In this document: piece after piece, positions 27,505 through 34,559 of the stretch
Layout of the letters: every line of letters starts with the position of its first letter
Position numbering within the stretch: the first letter of the stretch is position 1
Assembly (NCBI GenBank): GCA_012520255.1
Contig: JAAYOQ010000001.1
Location: 1 to 48,724, forward strand
From: Erysipelotrichia bacterium
GTDB lineage: Bacteria; Bacillota_I; Bacilli_A; Erysipelotrichales; Erysipelotrichaceae
Length of the DNA: 48,724 nt
Direction: 5' to 3'
Program-made: the position numbers and the translations under genes
Notes under the pieces: model-generated
Databases searched by the model: none
The model's input: the letters and a program-made list of their open reading frames with translations, nothing else
Told to the model about the DNA's origin: nothing

Positions 27505-30006
27505 TTACTTTAAATATTGTTTCGCCTTTTCGTTTAATTGTTTTAATTCTAATATAAATTCTCTTGTACTTTTTCTGATTGCTCCATCACCTAAAACCAT
27601 ATTCTGTACCGCAAAATCAGAACTGACTACTATTATGTCATATTTGTCTTTGTTCTGATGAACCATTTTTTCAATATAGGTATCTGCCGTCTGATTGGAT
27701 TTAGTATAAACTATCTCTACTGTAGCAGTTTTTATTCTTCTGGAAATTGCTTCATCTGTTTTATAGGCATCAAAGACAACTATCGCTTTGAAGTTTTTAT
27801 AACCGGCATAACTGGCTACATCATTGATGACCTTATCTCTTGTGCCATCAAAATTTAAAAAAGCTGAATTATCACTATAGGAATGCATCAGATTATAACC
27901 ATCTACAATCAGCAAATATGGTTTTTTAATTTTGGGAACAATCTTTCTTTTAGAAAAAGATTCATTATCATCAACCTTTTTCTTTCTTACTATTTTCTTA
28001 TCTTTTTTATTTCTGCCTGTTGCAGCCTCAACTACCCTTTTCAACTCTTCTTCAGTTATGGTACTTCTTGTAGTTGAACTATATTTAGTCTCAAAATAAT
28101 CGTCCTTTTCCGATTTAATATGAAGATACTGACTTACATAATCATAAGGCACATAAAATCCTGCTCCATGAGAAATAAATATTGAACCGGTAGGATTGTC
28201 TATATCTGTTTCACTATCATAGCCTATCTCTTTTACTATCTCATCTTGATTCAGACAAACATCATATCCCTTAAAGGAAAGCAGAACCCTGGCAGTAGCT
28301 GAAGTTAACGATAAAAGCCTGTCTTGATAATTTTGCATTTTTCTAATTGGTCCACTACCGGCAACCAGCATTAAATCTTTATCCACCTGTTCAACTGTAA
28401 ATGTGGCATCAGCTGTTTCTAAATCGTATAAAACTTTACTTAAATATTCACTGTTGACATTTATTCTAAAATTATAATATGGCTCCAGTAAAATACTATC
28501 AGCCATTTTTAAACCTTGTCTGACTGCTCGAGATGTTGCTTCTCTAAAATCTCCACCTTCAGTACGCTTCAGATGCCCTTTTCCATTAATCAATGTAATT
28601 CTAATGTCAGTAATGGCACTTCCTGTTAAAACTCCTGGATGCTGTTTTTTATGTAAATGAGTCAAAATCAGATTTTGCCAACTGCTGGATAATACATCGC
28701 TTGAAACAGCACTCTCAATTTCCAAACCCTTTCCTCTTTCTAAAGGTTCAAGTTTTAAATGCACTTCAGCATAATGGTTTAAAGATTCATAATGACCATA
28801 TCCATTTATTTGCTGAGCAATAGTTTCTTTAAACAAAACTGAACCTTCTTCCAATTTTATCCTGATCTTTGTTCTTTCAAAAATGATCTTTTCAATCACT
28901 TCAATTTGAATTTTTCCCATTAGAGATAATCTTAACTCTTTCAACTGCTGATGATAACTTATTTTTATTGTTGGATCTTCCTGCGCTAACATTTGAAGTT
29001 GCTTAAAAAGATAATTGGTGTCTGTTTTTTCTGGATAACTAACCTTATAAATCAGATAAGAATTTAAGATAGGCTCTTTTCTTTTCTCCTTGCCGATAAC
29101 ATCATGAGCCATAATAGTATTCAATCCTTTCAATCCAACAATCATTCCAGGTTCAGCAGTTGGAAGCAAGTCGTATTTCTGACCATTATAAAGACGAATC
29201 TGATCAACCTTATCTTCTTGATTTATTTTATCTTTTACATTCAATCTGCCTCCAGTTATCTTACAGTGGCAGATTCTTGTGCCATCTTCTTCATAGTTGA
29301 CTTTAAAAAACCTCAACCCCAACTCTTGAGGATAATTCCCTTTACCGGTATACTTGTTTAACCCTTCTAAAAGTTTATCTACACCTTTATTTTTTAAAGC
29401 TGATCCAAAATATACTGGAAATATAACCCTGTTTTTAATTTTTTTTGTAATTGTTTCCTGAGAAACTTTGCCTCTTTTTTCATACTCCAGCCAGGTTTTT
29501 TCGCTAGCTAAAGCAATATTTTCAATCAAATCATCATCAGTAAAATCAAAACAGTTTTCATCCAATTCTTTTTGAATCTCACTTAATAGTTGTTTTTTAC
29601 TTTTTATGGCAATATCCATCTTATTAACAAATATGAAAGTTGGAATATTGTAATGTTTCAGCAGATTAAAAATTGTTAAACTATGCGCTTGCACGCCATC
29701 AAGTCCACTGATAACCAGAACAGCTGTATCAACTACCTGTAAGCTTCTTTCCATCTCACTGGAAAAATCATTATGCCCTGGTGTATCAACCAGATAAAAA
29801 TGAGTGTCTTTATACCTAAAGTTAGCCATCTTACTATAAATTGTGATACCTCTTTCTTTTTCCATTTTATTGAAATCCAAAAAAGCATCCTGATGATCAA
29901 CTCTTCCCATACTTTTGATAATCGCTCCATGAAAAAGAAGACACTCATTAAGTGTCGTCTTTCCTGCATCAACATGGGCTAAAATGGCTAAGCTGATATT
30001 TTTCAT
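27505..30006 (-). CDS. TetM/EF-G-like ribosomal GTPase fused to a Rae1/YacP-type NYN endoribonuclease
   Basis: The product has 833 residues. Residues 1-~640 follow the ribosomal-protection-protein layout: G1 AHVDAGKT (10-17), G2 ERGITI (51-56), G3 DTPGH (74-78), G4 NKMD (128-131), then EF-G-like domains II-V. A lysine-rich linker (~660-690, KKDKKIVRKKK) leads to a NYN/PIN nuclease (696-833). This is close to B. subtilis Rae1 (YacP): LLIVDGYNLMHS, IVVFDAYKT, NQTADTYIEKM, VVSSDFAVQ and GAIRKSTREF all have Rae1 counterparts. Candidate metal-binding acids are Asp702, Asp746, Asp775 and Asp797. TetM-type GTPases enter the ribosomal A site; Rae1 cuts mRNA in the A site. The fusion therefore suggests GTP-driven delivery of a nuclease to stalled or drug-bound ribosomes. 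Tetracycline resistance is not implied. It starts one base after the preceding gene's stop. Confidence 0.9.
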   Translation of the reverse strand: MKNISLAILAHVDAGKTTLNECLLFHGAIIKSMGRVDHQDAFLDFNKMEKERGITIYSKMANFRYKDTHFYLVDTPGHNDFSSEMERSLQVVDTAVLVISGLDGVQAHSLTIFNLLKHYNIPTFIFVNKMDIAIKSKKQLLSEIQKELDENCFDFTDDDLIENIALASEKTWLEYEKRGKVSQETITKKIKNRVIFPVYFGSALKNKGVDKLLEGLNKYTGKGNYPQELGLRFFKVNYEEDGTRICHCKITGGRLNVKDKINQEDKVDQIRLYNGQKYDLLPTAEPGMIVGLKGLNTIMAHDVIGKEKRKEPILNSYLIYKVSYPEKTDTNYLFKQLQMLAQEDPTIKISYHQQLKELRLSLMGKIQIEVIEKIIFERTKIRIKLEEGSVLFKETIAQQINGYGHYESLNHYAEVHLKLEPLERGKGLEIESAVSSDVLSSSWQNLILTHLHKKQHPGVLTGSAITDIRITLINGKGHLKRTEGGDFREATSRAVRQGLKMADSILLEPYYNFRINVNSEYLSKVLYDLETADATFTVEQVDKDLMLVAGSGPIRKMQNYQDRLLSLTSATARVLLSFKGYDVCLNQDEIVKEIGYDSETDIDNPTGSIFISHGAGFYVPYDYVSQYLHIKSEKDDYFETKYSSTTRSTITEEELKRVVEAATGRNKKDKKIVRKKKVDDNESFSKRKIVPKIKKPYLLIVDGYNLMHSYSDNSAFLNFDGTRDKVINDVASYAGYKNFKAIVVFDAYKTDEAISRRIKTATVEIVYTKSNQTADTYIEKMVHQNKDKYDIIVVSSDFAVQNMVLGDGAIRKSTREFILELKQLNEKAKQYLK

Positions 30007-30007
30007 T

Positions 30008-31336
30008 TTACTGTTTCGCTTTAAATTCCTCTATTATTTTATCGGCCATTCTTGTTCCCAGTCTTTCAGCTCCAAGTTCAAGATACTTTAAGGCCGTTTT
30101 TAAATCTCTGATACCACCAGCAGCTTTTACTTTTACTTGATTATCAACTTCTCTAATCATCAATCGGACATCATCTACAGTTGCTCCACTAGTTCCAAAA
30201 CCAGTGCTGGTTTTAATATAATCAGGTTTTACTTCCTTGGCAATATGACAGAGATTAATTTTCTCTTCATCAGTCAAATAGCAGTTTTCAAATATTGCTT
30301 TTACTGTTACGCCGTTATCTTTGCAAACCTTAACAATCTGTTGCATTTCATCTTTGATGTAATCATAATCATGTTCCTTAACTTTGCCTATATTGATGAC
30401 ATAATCTATTTCATCTACGCCATCCTTGATGGCATTAACAGTTTCTTGCACTTTAGTCTCTATTGTTGTCTGACCTAAAGGAAAAGAAATAGCTGCTCCT
30501 ACGTGAACCTGACTATCTTTTAAGTACTCCTTGCAAAACTTAACCGGATAAGAGTTTATCGCAATCATACGACAACCTAAGCTATCTGCCTGATCACATA
30601 ATCTTTTGAAATCCTCTTCTGTCGCAAAGGGTTGAAGATTCGTGTGATCAAAATAACTGGCCAACTCTTTTTCTGTCAGATAGCTGTTTTTGATCATCCT
30701 TTTAACTTCTAATAAATCTTCTTTTATCATGTCGATATTTTCCATCAGTTCATCAGTTGGAGGCAAGATATCTACTATCATACAAGTTGTTGCTCCAGAA
30801 GCACGTCCTGCTTTTATTCCGTTAAATGAATCTTCAATAATTAAACATTTTTCAATGTCACAGTTGATCAATTCAGCTGCTTTTAAGAAGATATCCGGTG
30901 CCGGTTTAGAATTTTCCACTTCACAACCGGTAACTACATATTCAAAAGGATTAGAACCGAATTTCGTATTATTAAAACATTTCTCCACTCTTTCTTTTGG
31001 TGAAGAAGTAGCTAAAGCAAAAGGTATATTTTTTTCTTTTAAATAATTTACTATTTCATAAGCACCTTTTTTCAAAGCAATTTTTCCTTCTTCATAACCT
31101 TTATCCAGCAGATAATTGAATTGATCTCTGAAATATAAAACATCTTCCTCATTACCAAAATAGTCGATAAGAATCTTATTTTCAGCTTCTGAATTTATTC
31201 CCAGTACTGTCACAAAAAACTCATGAGTAAATTCATGATTTAACTCTGTAAAAATCTTTTCAAAAATTCGTTCAGCATAAGTTTCTGAATCTAGAATTAT
31301 TCCATCCATATCAAATATGACACCTTGAAACTTCAT
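30008..31336 (-). CDS. HAD-family phosphatase fused to deoxyribose-phosphate aldolase
   Basis: The product has 442 residues. Residues 1-~212 form a beta-phosphoglucomutase-like HAD hydrolase: nucleophile loop FDMDGIILDSE, then ATSSPKERV, and the acid pair IIEDSFNGIKAG. Residues ~220-442 form DeoC: FDHTNLQP, VGAAISFPLGQ, EIDYVINIG, the Schiff-base Lys375 in YIKTSTGFGTSG, and Lys404 in VKAAGGIRD. DeoC splits 2-deoxyribose-5-phosphate into acetaldehyde and glyceraldehyde-3-phosphate in nucleoside salvage. The HAD half may remove or move phosphate on the same sugar, or clear side products. Both active sites look intact. Only one base separates it from the AAC(3) gene before it and from the GTPase-nuclease gene after it. 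Acetaldehyde produced could feed the ADH half of AdhE. Confidence 0.9.
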   Translation of the reverse strand: MKFQGVIFDMDGIILDSETYAERIFEKIFTELNHEFTHEFFVTVLGINSEAENKILIDYFGNEEDVLYFRDQFNYLLDKGYEEGKIALKKGAYEIVNYLKEKNIPFALATSSPKERVEKCFNNTKFGSNPFEYVVTGCEVENSKPAPDIFLKAAELINCDIEKCLIIEDSFNGIKAGRASGATTCMIVDILPPTDELMENIDMIKEDLLEVKRMIKNSYLTEKELASYFDHTNLQPFATEEDFKRLCDQADSLGCRMIAINSYPVKFCKEYLKDSQVHVGAAISFPLGQTTIETKVQETVNAIKDGVDEIDYVINIGKVKEHDYDYIKDEMQQIVKVCKDNGVTVKAIFENCYLTDEEKINLCHIAKEVKPDYIKTSTGFGTSGATVDDVRLMIREVDNQVKVKAAGGIRDLKTALKYLELGAERLGTRMADKIIEEFKAKQ

Positions 31337-31337
31337 C

Positions 31338-32144
31338 CTAATACCTCTCTTTCAAATAATCCCTTGTAAAATCTACTGCTTCAGCAAATCTGAACAGTCG
31401 ACAGACTGCATTTCCTATTTTGCCTACTCGCACCATCTTTCTTTTTTCCATTTCTTTACCGATTTCAATAAAATCAGTGCTGTCCAATTCAATATCTAAA
31501 TATTTTTTCCAGATGCTTTCTCCTTTTCTTTTTATTGCACCACCTTGTAAAATGATATTTCTACATCCTGATAAATATTCTCCCAAGTGCAGCCCTGTAG
31601 CACTGTTATAACCTACTCCAACAAGCAGGATATAGCTATTTTCTTTTTCATACATTTTTCCTAAAGGTGAATCCATAGAAAGAGGAAAAGATAATGGCTG
31701 ATCAGCTAGCAAATATTTAGCATCCTTACCATTAGCGATGAAACCGCTATTTGGATGATAAGAATGATAAGTTGATTTTCTAACTCTTAAATTATCTGCC
31801 ACAATACCCATTAAATGCTGACCTGAAGTATAAATATCATATCCAGGAGTATGCTTGCGGATTTTATCCATTAATCTGATTGCGGCAGGTGGATCTTCCC
31901 AAAACAACGGTTCAGTATTATTGCGATCCTGACTAGCCATAACTATCGTGCCATTTTCACCAACTGCTTTTAACAAAGCATCAACAAAAACAGTTGGACC
32001 TCCAATTACTGTTCCAACACTACTAAAAGATACATGCACTTCCAGACACATATCTTCGACAACTCCTAAATGCTGAAGTTGTCTAAGTACTTCTTTTTCA
32101 CTTAAAGCTACATTAATAATGTCATCATTTTGGTAAGTATTCAT
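31338..32144 (-). CDS. AAC(3)-family aminoglycoside N-acetyltransferase-like protein
   Basis: The product has 268 residues. It matches the antibiotic acetyltransferase fold of AAC(3)/YokD: LEVHVSFSSVGTVIGG (35-50), GTIVMASQDRNN, WEDPPAAIRLMDKIR, YHPNSGF (HP at 130-131), DSPLGKMYE, ILLVGVGYNSATGLHLGEY (Glu189 in HLGEY). The family moves acetyl from acetyl-CoA to the 3-amino group of deoxystreptamine drugs, but many chromosomal members, including B. subtilis YokD, have no proven drug role. Its ATG overlaps the previous lipoprotein gene by 20 bp, and it ends one base before the HAD-DeoC gene, so it is translationally coupled on both sides. Confidence 0.88.
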   Translation of the reverse strand: MNTYQNDDIINVALSEKEVLRQLQHLGVVEDMCLEVHVSFSSVGTVIGGPTVFVDALLKAVGENGTIVMASQDRNNTEPLFWEDPPAAIRLMDKIRKHTPGYDIYTSGQHLMGIVADNLRVRKSTYHSYHPNSGFIANGKDAKYLLADQPLSFPLSMDSPLGKMYEKENSYILLVGVGYNSATGLHLGEYLSGCRNIILQGGAIKRKGESIWKKYLDIELDSTDFIEIGKEMEKRKMVRVGKIGNAVCRLFRFAEAVDFTRDYLKERY

Positions 32145-32538
32145 TTTTTTTCAACCACTCTTCCAACTGTTGTAATCCCATATATCCTTCTTTTATATCA
32201 ATTGCTTTTCCATCTTTAATCAGATATGTTGATGGCATTATATTCAATCGATATAAATAGTCATAAATTAATGTATTTATAATTTCCTCATCTTCTGCTA
32301 TAAGGGTGTTTATATAGATAATATTAATATTGTATTCTGTTATTAAATCTTGTAAAACCATGCGATAATCACTGCAGCTTTCACATTCATTATTGCCAAC
32401 ATAGAGAATAAAACTATCTTTATTTTCAAACATTTCCAAGACATCTCCAGCTCTTTTAGTGGTTACTTCTCCCTTTGTAAATTTAAAACATCCACCTAAC
32501 AGACAAAGAGCTACAACTACTAATAAAATCTTTTTCAT
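32125..32538 (-). CDS. Thioredoxin-like lipoprotein with CESC motif
   Basis: The product has 137 residues. Signal peptide and lipobox: MKKILLVVVALCLLGGC (LGGC, Cys17). The mature part has a short thioredoxin fold: SFILYVGNNECESCSDYRMVLQ, where CESC replaces the usual CxxC, followed by INIIYINTLI and the cis-proline-like segment NIMPSTYLIKDGKAI. It is probably an extracytoplasmic dithiol/disulfide protein tethered to the membrane. It is the second gene of the operon, 45 bp after the CPWC lipoprotein, and overlaps the AAC(3) gene by 20 bp. Confidence 0.85.
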   Translation of the reverse strand: MKKILLVVVALCLLGGCFKFTKGEVTTKRAGDVLEMFENKDSFILYVGNNECESCSDYRMVLQDLITEYNINIIYINTLIAEDEEIINTLIYDYLYRLNIMPSTYLIKDGKAIDIKEGYMGLQQLEEWLKKNEYLPK

Positions 32539-32583
32539 CCAGATATCTCCTTTTTAATTATAACATACATAATTTTATAATCT

Positions 32584-33147
32584 TTAATTTTCAAGGACTA
32601 ACAGCCCTTCAAATTCTTTGTTATATTGATAAGCTAATCTTTCTTTTTGTTTTTCCGTCAGAGGATCAACAAAACCATTATGTCCAGAGACTGTTCCAAC
32701 ATGTACTTTATAAACTTCTCCCTGTTTTATATACAATACCGTTGGGAAAAAGAAAGCAAATTGACCTTCTTTTAAACCTTGCTGATCATTACCACAAAGC
32801 TCACTGATCTGTTTCATACCTGAAACATTTTCTTTGTTGACACTATTGTTAAAATCCATATAATAAACAGGCATATCTTTTTCTATTGACACTTCATGTA
32901 AAATAGGGACAACACAATTACACCAGGGGCAATCTTCATAACCAAAATAAACAATGAAGGTTTCCCTGTTTTCAATTTTTTTGAGAATCTCATCAACGGT
33001 GATGTCATAAAACTGTTCACTGATTAAGCCCTGATAACCACTCATATCGGCTATAACACCTGTTGGTTTTTGATATTCAAGATACTTTTCTTTTTGACAT
33101 CCAACAATCGTCAATAACAATATTGCTAAAATCAATAATTTTTTCAT
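32584..33147 (-). CDS. Thioredoxin-like lipoprotein with CPWC motif
   Basis: The product has 187 residues. Signal peptide MKKLLILAILLLTIVGC ends in a lipobox (IVGC, Cys17). The fold follows thioredoxin: ETFIVYFGYEDCPWCNCVVPILHEVS with a CPWC active site, PVYYMDFNNS, and the cis-Pro region FFFPTVLYIKQGEVY. A CPWC centre is common in strongly reducing or DsbA-like proteins. It opens the operon that includes the second thioredoxin-like lipoprotein, AAC(3), HAD-DeoC and the GTPase-nuclease fusion. The ribosome site is weak (AGAGC), so translation may be low. A TAAAAT -10 lies about 10 bp before the ATG. Confidence 0.85.
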   Translation of the reverse strand: MKKLLILAILLLTIVGCQKEKYLEYQKPTGVIADMSGYQGLISEQFYDITVDEILKKIENRETFIVYFGYEDCPWCNCVVPILHEVSIEKDMPVYYMDFNNSVNKENVSGMKQISELCGNDQQGLKEGQFAFFFPTVLYIKQGEVYKVHVGTVSGHNGFVDPLTEKQKERLAYQYNKEFEGLLVLEN

Positions 33148-33177
33148 GCTCTAATTTTACCATTTACCTTTCAAAAG

Positions 33178-33209
33178 AAAAAGCCTTCACTATAATATCG
33201 AAAGCCTTT
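33178..33209 (-). terminator. Intrinsic terminator of nagA
   Basis: On the minus strand AAAGGCTTTC and GAAGGCTTTT pair over about 10 bp with G-U pairs, followed by TTCTTTT, roughly 70 bp after the nagA stop. Confidence 0.65.
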
Positions 33210-33279
33210 CCTGTTATTCCTTAATAAGCTTTAAAAATTCTTCCCAAAGGAAAACTGTATAAAAGTAATTCAACGCTAC

Positions 33280-34461
33280 TTATTTTTCATAATATACTTT
33301 GCCCTTGATAATTGTTTTCAGCACATTATAATCCTTATCCATTAAACAGAAATCACTTCTTCTTCCTATTTCAATCTTCCCGCGATCTTTAATACCTAAA
33401 CATTTGGCTGGATTTTCTCCATACATCTTGGCAATTTCAATTTCATTTAAACCGATTACATCTCTGGCACGACGCATCATCTTGTCCCAGGTATTATTAC
33501 CGCCAAGAATCATACCTGTTTCTTTAACCGCTACCAAACCATCACTAACAACAATTCTGCCATAAAAATCGTTATCATATTCACCATCTTCCAGACCGGA
33601 AAAATTAAATTCATCTGTTATTCCATAGATCTTATCAATTCCTTTGGTCTTGATAGCCAATTTGATCCACTGTTTATTAACGTGATAACCATCACATATC
33701 ATTTGAAAAGTAAGTCGATCTTCCAACAGACAACCTACAATCGCTCCATCTTTTCTATGATGCATCGCTTCAAAACCATTGAAAAAATGAGTTGTTGTAT
33801 CAGCCCCCCAATCAGCAGCTTTTTTTACCAGTTCACTATCACATAGGGTATAACCTATTTCCACATGAACACCCTGATCAGTAATCCAACGACACCAATC
33901 TTCAGCCCCTTCTAACTCAGGTGCTAGACACATAATTCCGATATCACTTAAATCATTATCCACCAGTAACATTGTATGTTCTTTTGAAGGCAAAACACAT
34001 AAATTTGGATCCAGGCAGGCACTCCTTTTTGGATTTAGATACGGCCCCTCAAAATGAATCTTCATTGGATCAGCACCTAATCCCTGTTGTCTGGCTTTTC
34101 TGATAGCTCTTAAAGCTTCAACTGAATCTTTTATGGGTTGCACATCCAAGGTCGGAAAAACCGTTGTAACTCCATATTCAGGTAATTTTTTTAAAATAAA
34201 ATTAACATCATCTAAGCCATTGAAATTCTCGGCATTTTCAGAATACTCATTACGATAAAAAGTTTTTCTAAAACCACCATGCTGATGGGTTTCTATAAAT
34301 CCAGCAAATAAATAGTTCCCTTGAGCATCAATTATCTGTTCACCATTTATATTTTCTGTCAGGTTTTTACCAATGTTGATGATTTCATTTTCGTCATACT
34401 GGACATCAACATCATGAAACTTACCATCAATAAAAACTTGAGCATTTGTAATTATCATCAT
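33280..34461 (-). CDS. nagA: N-acetylglucosamine-6-phosphate deacetylase NagA
   Basis: The product has 393 residues. The ATG at 34461 has AGAGG at good spacing; an upstream in-frame GTG abuts the ribosome site and is unlikely. Amidohydrolase features are ETHQHGG (metal-binding HxH), HFEGPYLNPKR, THFFNGFEAMHHRKDGAI, the DGYHV block, GITDEF and the C-terminal GKIEIGRRSDFCLMDKD. NagA releases acetate from GlcNAc-6-phosphate, feeding NagB in amino-sugar and peptidoglycan recycling. No nagB is visible nearby. It looks monocistronic, with its own terminator. Confidence 0.93.
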   Translation of the reverse strand: MMIITNAQVFIDGKFHDVDVQYDENEIINIGKNLTENINGEQIIDAQGNYLFAGFIETHQHGGFRKTFYRNEYSENAENFNGLDDVNFILKKLPEYGVTTVFPTLDVQPIKDSVEALRAIRKARQQGLGADPMKIHFEGPYLNPKRSACLDPNLCVLPSKEHTMLLVDNDLSDIGIMCLAPELEGAEDWCRWITDQGVHVEIGYTLCDSELVKKAADWGADTTTHFFNGFEAMHHRKDGAIVGCLLEDRLTFQMICDGYHVNKQWIKLAIKTKGIDKIYGITDEFNFSGLEDGEYDNDFYGRIVVSDGLVAVKETGMILGGNNTWDKMMRRARDVIGLNEIEIAKMYGENPAKCLGIKDRGKIEIGRRSDFCLMDKDYNVLKTIIKGKVYYEK

Positions 34462-34513
34462 TTTCACCTCTCTTTTTAATTGTATGGCAATATTTAAAGC
34501 ATTTCAATAAAAC

Positions 34514-34545
34514 AAAAGAAGCATTTTAGATTTGCTTCTTTTTAA
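34514..34545. terminator. Terminator downstream of the EF-G-like gene
   Basis: AAAGAAGCA (34515-34523) and TGCTTCTTT (34533-34541) pair perfectly and have T tracts on both strands. It lies about 15 bp past the EF-G-like stop at 34560 and separates it from nagA. Confidence 0.75.
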
Positions 34546-34559
34546 TTAAACTATAAGAA

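Noticed and set aside
27505-30006. Reading the GTPase-nuclease as a tetracycline resistance gene
   Set aside because: The GTPase part is TetM-like, but the C-terminal nuclease, the lack of a tet leader and the operon context do not support resistance without testing.
31338-32144. Calling the AAC(3) gene an acquired resistance determinant
   Set aside because: Base composition and coupling match the neighbours, and many chromosomal AAC(3)-like proteins have no known drug role.
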